A stretch of 64,000 nt of DNA from Metaruminococcus_A sp003150405 (GCA_902489745.1 CABUBB010000001.1:1-64000), one strand, 5' to 3'. Positions 41,465 through 50,738 are shown, counted from the first letter of the stretch. A program made the numbers and translations. Notes: generated by a model from the letters alone, not told the origin.

Positions 41465-42187
41465 TTACTGTACTGCGTCGTCACTTAAACGGAGCATCCG
41501 GTAACCAACCCCAATATGGGTTTGAATGTATTTTGGTTGTGAGGGAACAGGCTCAATCTTTTTGCGAAGGGTCGCCATAAAGACGCGCAGGGAAGGGGTG
41601 TCGTTCGGCAGTGCGCTGCCCCAAACTTCCTTCAGGATAAAGTTGTGGGTGAGAACCTTGCCCACGTGCTTTGCCAGCAGGCAGAGCAACTTATATTCAA
41701 TCGGCGTCAGATGAATTTCTTTGCCGTCCATAAAGACACAGCCGGCTGCATAGTCAATTTTCATGCCGCCATTTTCAAAAACACTTTCTTCAGCCGCCGG
41801 GCCTTCTTCGTACCGAATACGACGTAACGAAACCCGCAGCCGTGCCAATAATTCGTCTACGCTGAAAGGTTTGGTGAGATAATCGTCCGCACCAGCATCA
41901 AGAGCGTCAATCTTATCTTTGTCCTCGCTACGCGCACTCACCACAATAATGGGCAGGTTCGACCAACCGCGCACCTTTTTTATAATCTCTACCCCATCCA
42001 TATCCGGCAGGCCAAGATCGAGGATCATCAGATCTGGCCGGTTGGAAACTGCTTCCAGAATAGAAGCGCTTCCGGTTCCGGCGGTATGATACTGGTATCC
42101 TTGTGTTTCCAGAGTGGTTGTAATCAAATTGCGTATGGCTTTGTCGTCCTCTACCACTAGAATTTTTGGTTTATTGTTCATCGACAT
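41465..42187 (-). CDS. kdpE: KdpE response regulator
   Basis: 240 aa OmpR-type regulator. The receiver has the acidic pair VVEDD, phosphorylated Asp in LMILDLGLPDMDG and Lys in LTKPFSVDELLAR. The winged-helix DNA-binding domain is at about 135-232 (HLTPIEYKLLCLLAKHVGK, RVFMATLRKKIE). Its ATG lies inside the last codons of kdpD (17-base overlap). With KdpD it activates kdpFABC at low K+ or turgor stress. Candidate targets are the TTAACA repeats at 44960-44981 and 50701-50738. Start could be six bases later at the second ATG. Confidence 0.95.
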   Translation of the reverse strand: MSMNNKPKILVVEDDKAIRNLITTTLETQGYQYHTAGTGSASILEAVSNRPDLMILDLGLPDMDGVEIIKKVRGWSNLPIIVVSARSEDKDKIDALDAGADDYLTKPFSVDELLARLRVSLRRIRYEEGPAAEESVFENGGMKIDYAAGCVFMDGKEIHLTPIEYKLLCLLAKHVGKVLTHNFILKEVWGSALPNDTPSLRVFMATLRKKIEPVPSQPKYIQTHIGVGYRMLRLSDDAVQ

Positions 42188-44879
42188 TCAGCTCCTCAGC
42201 CAGTAAGGTAAAACAGAATACCGCTCCGTGCGGCTTGTTGTCTTTGACGGCAATACTCCCACCATGCACTCCAACAATGGATTTGCACAATGCAAGGCCA
42301 AGCCCAAGCCCGCGCCGTCCGTCGCCGCGGGCGTTGTCGGCGGTATAGAACATATCGAATAGGTGGGCTTTTGCTTCGTCTGGAATCCCATTTCCGCTGT
42401 CAGCAATCTCAACCTCCACCATTCGGCCGCTTCGGCGGGCAGAAATGGAAATTGTAGAGCCAGGTGGGGTGTATTTAATGGCATTGTCTACAATATTGAT
42501 GAACACCTGAATGATGAGCCGGGAGTCCATTTTGGCCATCAGCAGGTCATCCGCCAGCGAAACGGTAATGTTATATTCGCTCCGCCTGCGGTTGATGTGC
42601 TGCAGCGCCTCCTGGATAACCTCCTCGAGCAGCTCCGGCTGTAGACTAATGCTCATAGTGCCGTTCTCAATTTTGGTCACGGCAAGCAGATTTTCCACAA
42701 GGTTAATGAGCCACATCGAATCGTCGTAAATATCGGTATAAAGCTGTTGGCGTTTGTCCTCGCAGAGCACACCGGCATTTTCCATCAGAATACCCGCATT
42801 GCCGGAAATACTGGTAAGCGGGGTGCGCAGGTCATGTGAAATGGCCCGCAGTAAATTGGCGCGGAGTTGTTCCTGTCTGGCCTGTACGGCAATTTCGTTC
42901 TTGGTTTCATTAATCTGTTCCTTCTCCAATGCCAATCCGCATTCGCCGAGCATAGCAATGAGCATGTTGCGGTCAAACGGATCAATCTGCGGCTCGCCTT
43001 CAAAGGCAACCGCCACAACTGCGAGAACCGAATCATATCCCCGCACGGCAAGATAAAGGCATTTGGCGCCGGGCAGGGTGCTGGTGGTTGCACCTGCATA
43101 TTTATTGTTTTTAAACGCCCATTCTGCTACCGCACGTTCGTCGGACACAGTAAAACGTCCCATATCCGGTGCGTCTTCGCTTTTGGGGAAAATAAGCGGC
43201 TCGCCAAGCTGGTCTCCTTCAACCGGATAAACGATTGCGGCTTCGTTAAGCAGCTTGATCATTTGGTGTGCCATTTCCGCATAAATATCTTCCCGGCTTT
43301 TGGCGCGCTGAAGCTTTTGGCTGGTTTCCAACAACACTTCGGTGCGGTAGGCTTTAAGTGCTGCCTGCCTTGCCTGCTTTTTGACACGGGTGGTCAGCGT
43401 ACTAACCATAAACGCCGCCAAAAACATAACGAGAAAGGTGAGGGGATATCCAGGATCGCGTGCCTCCAGGCTGAAACGCGGCTCGGTGAAAAAGAAATTG
43501 AATATCAATACGCTCAGCACCGAAGAAACCGTGCTGTAAATTCGGCCGCGGGTAACAAGGGCAATGGAGAGCACACCAAGCAGGTAAATGGTAATAATAT
43601 TGGCTTCGCTGAATTCCCATTGGTCAAATATAAAACCGAGCAGGGTGGCAAGCGTCAATATCCCAAGTGCTTTCAAGACATCCAATACCGAAAAAGCAGG
43701 TGGGCGTATCATGCGTTTTAATCGTTTGACATACGGCTGCCGTCCATCTGGAATAATGTAAATATCAATGTTCGGGGCAAGCCTTGTCAGGCGTTCCACA
43801 AGGGCCGGGCGGCTAAACAGCCGCCGCTTGTTGTTGGAGCGGCCAACTACAATTTTGGAAACCCCGCTCACTTTGGCATATTCTGAAATCTGGTAGGGTA
43901 CATCATCTCCGTAAACAGTTGCAACCCGTGCGCCAAGCTGCTCTGCCAGCTTTAAATTTTCGCGCAGCTTGCTGCGGTTTTGATCCTTTAGCTCCGGGGA
44001 ATCCGGCGTTTCAACAAACAGTGCAGTAAACGCCCCGTGAAAAGCATTTGCCATCCGCGCTGCGGTCCGAATCACTTTAGCATTGGAAGGCGAACTGGAA
44101 AGGCAGATGAGAATATGTTCTTCGGTGTAAAAGGCGTTTTTGGCAATCGGACTCTTTTGTTTCTCCGCTGTTTTGTTGACTCGATCGGCTGTGCGGCGCA
44201 GGGCAATTTCCCGCAGTGCCACAAGGTTCTCCCGGGTAAAGAAATGACCAAGTGCGCGCTCCGCCTGTTCGTGCCGGTAGATTTTTCCGCGGTTGAGCCG
44301 TTCAATCAGATCATCCGGCTCAATATCCACCAACTCTACCTGGTCGGCGTCATCAAATACGCTGTCCGGAATCCGTTCCCGTACCAGTACGCCAGTAATT
44401 GATGCGACAATATCATTTAAACTCTCAATGTGCTGAACATTTACAGTTGTATAAACATCAATTCCCGCTTTCAGCAGCTCTTCAATATCCTGGTAGCGTT
44501 TGCGGTGACGGCAGGCATCACTGTTGGTGTGGGCCAACTCGTCGACAAGAATGAGTTCGGGGCGGCGTGCAATAGCCGCGTCCAAATCGAATTCGTTGAG
44601 GGTGATCCCCTTGTGCTGTACCCGCAGCGGCGGCAACTGCTCCAAACCGTCCAGCAGGGCAAGCGTTTCCGGACGGGTGTGCGGTTCAATGTAGCCCGCT
44701 ATCACATCAACACCGCTTTTTTGTGCCTGATGGGCCGCTTCCAGCATGGCATAGGTTTTGCCAACCCCTGCTGCATAACCAAAAAAGATTTTCAGCTTGC
44801 CGTGGGGTTCGTCATCCTCACGCCGTTCAATACGTACTTGTCTGAGCAAATCCTCCGGAGTTGGGCGCTGTTCTGCCAT
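42171..44879 (-). CDS. kdpD: KdpD osmosensitive K+ sensor histidine kinase
   Basis: 902 aa, full length. The N-terminal KdpD domain has the ATP-binding GYAAGVGKTYAML (about 33-45) and ILVDELAHTNSDACRHRKRY. A universal-stress-protein-like domain follows at about 250-370 (HILICLSSSPSNAKVIRTAA). Four membrane helices (about 398-490), a GAF-like region, the H-box AISHDLRTPLTSISG with the phosphorylated His, and the HATPase (NAIKYTPPGS, DSGNGIPDEA, GLGLGLALCKSIV) complete it. It autophosphorylates under K+ limitation and phosphorylates KdpE. It is separated from the unknown gene upstream by a strong hairpin and putative KdpE boxes. Confidence 0.97.
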   Translation of the reverse strand: MAEQRPTPEDLLRQVRIERREDDEPHGKLKIFFGYAAGVGKTYAMLEAAHQAQKSGVDVIAGYIEPHTRPETLALLDGLEQLPPLRVQHKGITLNEFDLDAAIARRPELILVDELAHTNSDACRHRKRYQDIEELLKAGIDVYTTVNVQHIESLNDIVASITGVLVRERIPDSVFDDADQVELVDIEPDDLIERLNRGKIYRHEQAERALGHFFTRENLVALREIALRRTADRVNKTAEKQKSPIAKNAFYTEEHILICLSSSPSNAKVIRTAARMANAFHGAFTALFVETPDSPELKDQNRSKLRENLKLAEQLGARVATVYGDDVPYQISEYAKVSGVSKIVVGRSNNKRRLFSRPALVERLTRLAPNIDIYIIPDGRQPYVKRLKRMIRPPAFSVLDVLKALGILTLATLLGFIFDQWEFSEANIITIYLLGVLSIALVTRGRIYSTVSSVLSVLIFNFFFTEPRFSLEARDPGYPLTFLVMFLAAFMVSTLTTRVKKQARQAALKAYRTEVLLETSQKLQRAKSREDIYAEMAHQMIKLLNEAAIVYPVEGDQLGEPLIFPKSEDAPDMGRFTVSDERAVAEWAFKNNKYAGATTSTLPGAKCLYLAVRGYDSVLAVVAVAFEGEPQIDPFDRNMLIAMLGECGLALEKEQINETKNEIAVQARQEQLRANLLRAISHDLRTPLTSISGNAGILMENAGVLCEDKRQQLYTDIYDDSMWLINLVENLLAVTKIENGTMSISLQPELLEEVIQEALQHINRRRSEYNITVSLADDLLMAKMDSRLIIQVFINIVDNAIKYTPPGSTISISARRSGRMVEVEIADSGNGIPDEAKAHLFDMFYTADNARGDGRRGLGLGLALCKSIVGVHGGSIAVKDNKPHGAVFCFTLLAEELNVDEQ

Positions 44880-44917
44880 TCATTCGCCGCCTTTCCGCTT
44901 TTTTCTGGATATAGTAT

Positions 44918-44981
44918 ACCACGGCGGGAATCAGAATGGTATAAACATTCCCGCCGTGGTGTTAAGATTTTGTTAAGATAT
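44918..44981 (-). promoter_or_regulatory. Hairpin and TTAACA direct repeats upstream of kdpD
   Basis: On the minus strand CTTAACAAAATCTTAACA gives two TTAACA boxes exactly 11 bp apart (44971-44976 and 44960-44965), overlapping the stop of the unknown gene. Immediately downstream ACCACGGCGGGAAT and ATTCCCGCCGTGGT (44918-44960) form a 14-bp stem with no U-run, then TATACT. This may be an internal KdpE-controlled promoter or an attenuator that separates expression of the transporter from the two-component genes. Confidence 0.5.
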
Positions 44982-45866
44982 TTGTCCCGGTACAGCCGGA
45001 AACAGAATTTTTAAAAACAGCTTTTCGGCCGCTGCAGGGGAGGAAAAGTCAAAACGCATGCGCACACCAGCTTGGTCAAGCACTTCAAAATTATTTTTAT
45101 TGTTGACGACTGTAATGTTCAATTCGGAAAGAGCAAGCCGCAGCGAGAGTTCCCAGTTAAACAGGCTGTATATTGGCTCCTGCTCCATCAGTTCATACAG
45201 CCAGTCAAATTCCACTGCAGAACTGCGTTCGGCAAGGAATTCTGTCCACAGCGCCTGCATTTGAGAAATGGACAGCGCATTTAAGCAGGCAGATTTCAAT
45301 TCTTCCGGCTCCTCCAACATGAAATAACGGAAGTGGGTGAAATAGTCTGTGGAAAGAATATCGCCCATACCTGAAAAATCTTCCCATTTGCGTTCTACCG
45401 CAATACAGCTGCTGTCGGCACGTATTCCGGAGAGAAGATGATAGAGAGGCTCTTCGGTGAATTCATCCGTGAACTCAATTTTTACGCAAATATCGGAAAG
45501 CATCCGGAAATCGCGTCCAGAAACGCTGCGCTTCCGGCAGTGGATTTTACCATCCTCTGCTGCGGCGGAAAGCTCGCCGGTTTCAAGTCCTTCTATTATC
45601 CCCTGTACCGAAATAGGGCAGGTATCGGAAATCTGTGCCATTGCTGTTCCATATTCGGCAAAAAAACTGTCGCAGTCAAAACAGGAACCTGCAAATAGAA
45701 CCCATATCGACCGTTCTTTCCGGATACGGTACGTTTCCGGCTTCATGTCAAGCTCTTTGCAGAGTGCATAAAGAAACAACGGAACGGCGCTGGCCGGTGA
45801 AAGCGCAGCGCCGTATTCCTTCGGTAAACGTATTGTTTGGTCGGACGCAAGAATTGTACGGTACAT
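44973..45866 (-). CDS. Unknown protein encoded within the kdp operon, 297 aa
   Basis: Start ATG 45866 follows CTAGGAGGTATGT, overlapping the region just before kdpC's end (gap nine bases), so it is firmly in the operon between kdpC and kdpD. The sequence is acidic, mixed alpha/beta, without signal peptide or membrane helices: a cytoplasmic protein. Visible points are WVLFAGSCFDCDSFFAEYG (about 54-72) with two close cysteines and a helical C-terminal half (LKSACLNALSISQMQALWTE). I do not recognise a family. It is not part of the standard kdpFABC-DE set. Confidence 0.75.
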   Translation of the reverse strand: MYRTILASDQTIRLPKEYGAALSPASAVPLFLYALCKELDMKPETYRIRKERSIWVLFAGSCFDCDSFFAEYGTAMAQISDTCPISVQGIIEGLETGELSAAAEDGKIHCRKRSVSGRDFRMLSDICVKIEFTDEFTEEPLYHLLSGIRADSSCIAVERKWEDFSGMGDILSTDYFTHFRYFMLEEPEELKSACLNALSISQMQALWTEFLAERSSAVEFDWLYELMEQEPIYSLFNWELSLRLALSELNITVVNNKNNFEVLDQAGVRMRFDFSSPAAAEKLFLKILFPAVPGQIS

Positions 45867-45875
45867 ACATACCTC

Positions 45876-46484
45876 CTAGTCTTTGAGGATACCATCAAGT
45901 GCAAGATTTACTTTCAGGACATTGACCGTCGGTTCACCAAAAACAAAGAGAAAGCGTCCTTCGGTGTATTTGTCCACAATTGCCTGTACCTCTTCTACGG
46001 TTTTGCCGGTATTCTTGGCAATCCGCTCAACCTGATATTCAGCTGCCGCAACCGAAATATGTGGGTCAAGGCCGCTGCCGGAGCAGGTGACCAAGTCTGC
46101 CGGAATGGGGGTGTCACCCTTTTCCGGATGAGCCGCCCGGATTTTTTCAACCCGTTCCGCAATCATTTCTTCGTATTCATCACTTGCGGGACTCTTGTTG
46201 GAAGGGGTTGCATACATAACAGGTTTGCCGTCCGCATCGGTATAGGTGGCGGTGTCAATGTTCATAATGCGCCCCCACATGTGGCTGTCATCGGTATATT
46301 CTTGACCAAGCAACGCACTTCCATATTTTTTGCCGTCAATTTCAATAATGCTGCCGTTTGACTGCCACGGGAATACCGCCTGCGCAATACCGGTCATTGC
46401 AAGGGTGTAAATGCCACCACAAAGTACCGTCAGAATCAGAAAGAACACGATGGCGCGCGGCAGGACGGATTTAAATGTTTTCAT
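45876..46484 (-). CDS. kdpC: KdpC, K+-transporting ATPase subunit C
   Basis: 202 aa. One N-terminal membrane helix (about 9-34: AIVFFLILTVLCGGIYTLAM) and a mostly external domain with GSALLGQEYTDDSHMWGR, SNKSPASDEYEEMIAERV, ADLVTCSGSGLDPHISVAAA and a C-terminal GEPTVNVLKVNLAL, all diagnostic. It stabilises the KdpFABC complex and raises ATP affinity. The ATG follows ATGAGGTGATACT. Unlike standard operons it does not directly follow kdpB; a 71-aa gene lies between. Confidence 0.96.
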   Translation of the reverse strand: MKTFKSVLPRAIVFFLILTVLCGGIYTLAMTGIAQAVFPWQSNGSIIEIDGKKYGSALLGQEYTDDSHMWGRIMNIDTATYTDADGKPVMYATPSNKSPASDEYEEMIAERVEKIRAAHPEKGDTPIPADLVTCSGSGLDPHISVAAAEYQVERIAKNTGKTVEEVQAIVDKYTEGRFLFVFGEPTVNVLKVNLALDGILKD

Positions 46485-46504
46485 AGTATCACCTCATAAG
46501 ATTG

Positions 46505-46720
46505 TCATATCAGCCCGAGGAACCAGCACAGCGGGAGCGCCGCCGCGCAGACAACCGCGGAAACCGCAAGCAGAAGGAGCGGCGGTGCAATAAAGACAGC
46601 CGCTTCCAATGCAATCAGCGGATGGCGCTCCAGAAAGCTGTGGATCCGCTCCCGCAGCGGGGCTTTCGCCCGCACGACGGCTTTTGGAACCGTTTGAACT
46701 GTGCCAGTGAGAACACTCAT
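46505..46720 (-). CDS. Small membrane protein between kdpB and kdpC, 71 aa
   Basis: ATG 46720 follows AGAGGGATTT, 14 bases after the kdpB stop, and the frame ends 20 bases before kdpC. The first half is basic and amphipathic (VPKAVVRAKAPLRERIHSFL); the second is one long or two tightly packed hydrophobic helices (LIALEAAVFIAPPLLLLAVSAVVCAAALPLCWFLGLI, about 35-71). It is not KdpF, which is present at its normal place upstream of kdpA. Tight spacing within the operon suggests an accessory peptide of the Kdp complex, but nothing in the sequence proves it. Confidence 0.7.
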   Translation of the reverse strand: MSVLTGTVQTVPKAVVRAKAPLRERIHSFLERHPLIALEAAVFIAPPLLLLAVSAVVCAAALPLCWFLGLI

Positions 46721-46734
46721 AATAAATCCCTCTT

Positions 46735-48804
46735 TTAGAAGATGCCGAACGCCCCCAGAATCAGGTCGATCAGCTTAATGGCGATAAACGGTGCAATAAT
46801 GCCGCCAACGCCGTAGATGAGCAAGTTGCGGGAAAGCAGTTTCCCAGAGGAGACCTCGCGGTATTTGACGCCTTTCAGGGCCAGCGGAATGAGCGCAATA
46901 ATAATCAACGCATTGTAAATAATTGCAGAGAGAATGGCGCTCTGTGCACTGTGAAGCCCCATAATGTTCAGCGCCGACAGGCCCGGATACAGCCCCATAA
47001 AGAGCGCCGGAATAATGGCAAAGTATTTTGCCACGTCGTTCGCAATACTGAAGGTGGTGAGGCTTCCGCGGGTCATCAAAAGCTGTTTGCCAATGCGTAC
47101 AATGTCAATTAGCTTGGTCGGGGAGGAGTCGAGATCCACCATGTTGCCAGCTTCTTTGGCAGCCTGGGTACCGGAGTTCATGGCAACCGCTACGTCGGCT
47201 TGTGCAAGGGCAGGGGCATCGTTGGTACCGTCGCCGGTCATGGCAACCAGATGGCCCTGCGCCTGGTATTCGCGAATGAGTTTGAGTTTTCCTTCCGGAG
47301 TGGCTTCTGCAAGGAAATCATCCACACCGGCTTCTGCCGCAATCGCTGCAGCGGTGAGCGGGTTGTCGCCGGTAATCATAATGGTTTTAATACCCATTTT
47401 GCGCAGATCGGCAAACTTTTCTTTGACGCCTTGCTTGATGATGTCTTTGAGGTGGATGACCCCAAGAACCTGGTGGTTTTTCGCCACAACCAGCGGGGTG
47501 CCGCCCTGCTGGGAAATTTTCTTTACAACATCCTCGCACTGCTGGCTGTATTGGCCGCCGTTTTCAAGAACATACTGTTTAATGGCGTCTGCTGCACCTT
47601 TGCGGATTTCATTTTCCTGGTAGTCTACGCCGCTCATGCGGGTTTTTGCAGTGAAGGGGATAAAGGTCATATCCAGTTCGCTCATGTTGCGCCCGCGAAT
47701 TCCGAATTTCTCTTTGGCAAGAACCACAACGCTGCGGCCCTCCGGAGTTTCATCTGCAAGAGAAGAAAGCTGTGCTGCATCGGCAAGTTCTTCGGCATTT
47801 ACGCCATCTACCGGAACAAATTCGCATGCCTGGCGGTTGCCAAGGGTAATGGTGCCGGTCTTGTCGAGCATCAAAATGTCAACGTCGCCCGCGGCCTCAA
47901 TGGCGCGTCCGCTCATAGCAAGGACGTTCGCCTGATTCAGCCGGCTCATACCTGCAATGCCAATGGCAGAAAGCAACGCACCAATGGTGGTTGGCGCCAG
48001 GCAGATGAACAGTGCAACCAGAGAGGTGACCGAGGTCGGGTTGGGTGTACCGGCTTCTTCAGAGGAAAAGACCGAGAAGGTGTAAAGCGACATAGTTACA
48101 AGCAGGAAGATAACAGAAAGCCCTACCAAAAGAATTTGTAACGCAATTTCATTCGGCGTCTTTTTACGTGCGGCGCCTTCGACCATTGCAATCATCTTAT
48201 CCAAAAAGCTCTCGCCCGCCTCACTGGTAACCTGAATCACCAGCCAGTCGGAAATAACGGTGGTGCCGCCGGTTACTGCGCTGCGATCGCCGCCGCTTTC
48301 GCGGATAACTGGGGCAGATTCACCGGTGATGGCGCTCTCGTCTACCGAGGCGGCGCCGTCAATAACTTCGCCGTCGGCCGGAATCTGCTCGCCGGCTTTT
48401 ACAAGGACAATATCGCCCTTGGTCAAACTTGCGGAAGAAACCTTGGTGATTTCATTCCGCCGGTCAGCCGATGGAATTTTGTGGGCTTCTACATCTTTTT
48501 TTGCAGCGCGCAGCGAATCGGCCTGCGCTTTGCCGCGCCCTTCTGCAATCGCTTCTGCAAAGTTTGCAAACAGTACGGTAAACCAGAGAATGATTGCAAT
48601 TGCAAGGGTGAACCCGGCGTTTGCATCCTGAATGCCAAACAGGGCAATAACCCAGAGGATGGTGGTCAGGATTGCCGAGATATAAACAAGGAACATAACC
48701 GGATTCTGAATCTGGTTCTTAGGAGCCAGCTTGGTAAACGAATCCTTCAATGCCCTTGCCAGCATTTTTTTGCTGGCAAAAGGGCTTTTGTTTTTAGCTG
48801 CCAT
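46735..48804 (-). CDS. kdpB: KdpB, K+-transporting ATPase catalytic subunit
   Basis: 689 aa P-type ATPase. The phosphorylated Asp is in MLDKTGTIT (about 314-322), the actuator loop has ITGESAPV, the hinge GDGTNDAPALAQADVAVAMN is intact, and IMITGDNPLTA is present. Length and the seven membrane helices match the family. It hydrolyses ATP to drive K+ uptake through KdpA. The ATG follows AAGGAGAAATGAGAT, 13 bases after kdpA. Cytoplasmic membrane. Confidence 0.98.
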   Translation of the reverse strand: MAAKNKSPFASKKMLARALKDSFTKLAPKNQIQNPVMFLVYISAILTTILWVIALFGIQDANAGFTLAIAIILWFTVLFANFAEAIAEGRGKAQADSLRAAKKDVEAHKIPSADRRNEITKVSSASLTKGDIVLVKAGEQIPADGEVIDGAASVDESAITGESAPVIRESGGDRSAVTGGTTVISDWLVIQVTSEAGESFLDKMIAMVEGAARKKTPNEIALQILLVGLSVIFLLVTMSLYTFSVFSSEEAGTPNPTSVTSLVALFICLAPTTIGALLSAIGIAGMSRLNQANVLAMSGRAIEAAGDVDILMLDKTGTITLGNRQACEFVPVDGVNAEELADAAQLSSLADETPEGRSVVVLAKEKFGIRGRNMSELDMTFIPFTAKTRMSGVDYQENEIRKGAADAIKQYVLENGGQYSQQCEDVVKKISQQGGTPLVVAKNHQVLGVIHLKDIIKQGVKEKFADLRKMGIKTIMITGDNPLTAAAIAAEAGVDDFLAEATPEGKLKLIREYQAQGHLVAMTGDGTNDAPALAQADVAVAMNSGTQAAKEAGNMVDLDSSPTKLIDIVRIGKQLLMTRGSLTTFSIANDVAKYFAIIPALFMGLYPGLSALNIMGLHSAQSAILSAIIYNALIIIALIPLALKGVKYREVSSGKLLSRNLLIYGVGGIIAPFIAIKLIDLILGAFGIF

Positions 48805-48817
48805 ATCTCATTTCTCC

Positions 48818-50554
48818 TTATACAATCATTTGGAAGAACTCAGCAATCGGGCCGAGTGCCAGCGCAGGGAAGAAGCTCAGCGCGCCAACCAGAAGTACTA
48901 CAAAGATTAACAAGAAGATGAAGAGCGCATTGTGGGTTTTCAGGGTACCGGCGCTGACAGCAACCTTTTTCTTCTGCACAAGGCTGCCTGCAATCGCAAG
49001 GGTTGCCACCATCGGCACAAACCGTACAAACAGCATGACAAGTCCAATGCTGACATTCAAAAAGACGGTGTTGGCGTTAAAGCCTGCAAAGGCAGAACCG
49101 TTGTTACCTGCACCAGAGGAATATGAATACAATACTTCTGAGAAGCCGTGCGCTCCGGCGTTGTTCAAACTGGCGTGCACCTCCGGCAGCATTGCCGCAA
49201 TGCCGCTGCCAACCAGGCAGGCAATGGGGGTGGCAAGACAGACCAGCATCGCCATCTTCATTTCATAAGGCTCAATTTTTTTGCCCAAGTATTCCGGCGT
49301 ACGGCCGACCATCAGCCCGGCTATGAATACTGCGAGAATAGCAAAGCCTATCATACCGTATAATCCACAGCCAACGCCGCCGAAAATAACTTCACCAAGC
49401 TGCATCTGGAGCATGGTAATCATGCCGCCTAATGGAGTGTAGCTGTCATGCATTGAGTTGACTGAGCCGTTAGAAGCAGCAGTTGTAAATGCCGCCCACG
49501 TTGAAGAGGTCGCAATGCCAAAGCGTGCCTCTTTGCCTTCCATATTACCGCCAGGCTGGTCGACCATTGAGGTATCAACTGCACCGTTTTGAACAAGCTG
49601 CGGAGTTGCTGACTGCTCGTTAACTGCAATGATGGAGAGCGCTGCGCCAAGCATGATGAACATGGCGAGGAAAATGGCAATTCCCTGTTTTTTATCCTTG
49701 ATGTTGCGCCCAAAGGTAAAGCAAAGCGCAACCGGTATCAGAAGAAGGGAAATCATTTCCAGCATATTGGTAAATGCGTTTGGATTCTCAAGCGGGTGAG
49801 CCGAGTTGACGCCGTAGAAGCCGCCGCCGTTTGTACCGAGCTGTTTAATAGCTACCTGGCTTGCCGCTGGGCCCATTGGAACAATCTGCTGGGTGACAAC
49901 CGTGCCGTCTTCCAGTGTAATGGGCTCAAGCAGGTCAACAGTTTGGTAAGCGTCAAAGTTCTGGCTGACGCCCTGTGAGAACAAACCAACTGTGACAATA
50001 ATCGAAAGCGGAATGAGAATGTACAAAATGATGCGGGTCATATCGGTCCAGAAACTGCCAAGGCCGTTTTCTTTTACCTTAATAAATCCGCGGATAAGGG
50101 CGAACAGCACAGCAATACCAGTTGCCGCCGAAACAAAGTTCTGTACGGTCAGACCCAGCATCTGGGTGAGGTAGCTCAGGGTGCTTTCACCGGAATAGGC
50201 CTGCCAGTTGGTGTTGGTAACGAAGCTGGCGGTAGTGTTAAATGCCAAATGCCACGAGGTCCCGGGCAACCCCTGCGGGTTTAAAAACAAAACCCCCTGC
50301 AAAAGATGAAGTAAGAACAGGAAAATAAACCCGGCAGCGCTGAACAAAAGTGCGCTTACAGCATACTTTTTCCAGCTCATTTGCTCATCCTTGTCAATGC
50401 GCAGGGCTTTGTAAATAACCTTTTCGCAGGGGACAAGGAGCCCAGAGAGAAATACCTTTTCCCCGTTCATAACCTTGCCTATGTATTTGCCCAGCGGAAT
50501 TGCCAAAGCAACAAGGATCACCAGATACAGTACATACTGTAAAACAGCACTCAT
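48818..50554 (-). CDS. kdpA: KdpA, K+-binding and translocating subunit
   Basis: 578 aa with ten or more membrane helices. The four selectivity-filter-like segments are visible around TASFVTNTNWQAYSGE (about 108-123), QLGTNGGGFYGVNSAHPLEN (about 230-249), FTTAASNGSVNSMHDSY and SGAGNNGSAFAGF. It is a KtrB/TrkH-superfamily channel that passes K+ into the KdpB pathway. Its ATG overlaps the kdpF stop by four bases and is preceded by AAAGGAG within kdpF. Confidence 0.98.
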   Translation of the reverse strand: MSAVLQYVLYLVILVALAIPLGKYIGKVMNGEKVFLSGLLVPCEKVIYKALRIDKDEQMSWKKYAVSALLFSAAGFIFLFLLHLLQGVLFLNPQGLPGTSWHLAFNTTASFVTNTNWQAYSGESTLSYLTQMLGLTVQNFVSAATGIAVLFALIRGFIKVKENGLGSFWTDMTRIILYILIPLSIIVTVGLFSQGVSQNFDAYQTVDLLEPITLEDGTVVTQQIVPMGPAASQVAIKQLGTNGGGFYGVNSAHPLENPNAFTNMLEMISLLLIPVALCFTFGRNIKDKKQGIAIFLAMFIMLGAALSIIAVNEQSATPQLVQNGAVDTSMVDQPGGNMEGKEARFGIATSSTWAAFTTAASNGSVNSMHDSYTPLGGMITMLQMQLGEVIFGGVGCGLYGMIGFAILAVFIAGLMVGRTPEYLGKKIEPYEMKMAMLVCLATPIACLVGSGIAAMLPEVHASLNNAGAHGFSEVLYSYSSGAGNNGSAFAGFNANTVFLNVSIGLVMLFVRFVPMVATLAIAGSLVQKKKVAVSAGTLKTHNALFIFLLIFVVLLVGALSFFPALALGPIAEFFQMIV

Positions 50555-50643
50555 GAACGGTCATCTCCTTTCAGCAGGATATACCCGAGGTAGACAAGCA
50601 GGATTAGGCCGACAACGCCAATCCCTGCCACAACATAATCCAT
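50551..50643 (-). CDS. kdpF: KdpF, 30-aa stabilising peptide
   Basis: This short frame starts at ATG 50643 after AAAGGAGGTTATGGATT and reads MDYVVAGIGVVGLILLVYLG then a short charged tail. Its single hydrophobic helix, size and position (stop overlapping the kdpA start, ATGA) are those of KdpF, which packs against KdpA/KdpB as a lipid-like stabiliser. It is the first gene of the operon. Confidence 0.92.
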   Translation of the reverse strand: MDYVVAGIGVVGLILLVYLGYILLKGDDRS

Positions 50644-50700
50644 AATCCATAACCTCCTTTATTCTACAAGGCAAGTTTATCATGCAGGGGATTAGGGTGG

Positions 50701-50738
50701 TGTTAGGGATGATGTTAAGAATGTTAAAGTTGTGTTAA
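50701..50738 (-). promoter_or_regulatory. Direct-repeat operator of the kdp operon
   Basis: On the minus strand TTAACA occurs at 50733-50738, 50722-50727 and 50713-50718, and CTAACA at 50701-50706, spaced 11, 9 and 12 bp. Such near-11-bp direct repeats of TTAACA are the binding pattern of OmpR/PhoP-class regulators, so KdpE is the natural candidate. The array ends 57 bases before the kdpF start, room for a promoter. Confidence 0.6.

Noticed and set aside
47200..48141. 313-codon plus-strand frame inside kdpB
   Set aside because: Antisense shadow of a strongly conserved P-type ATPase; cysteine- and histidine-rich composition typical of such shadows.
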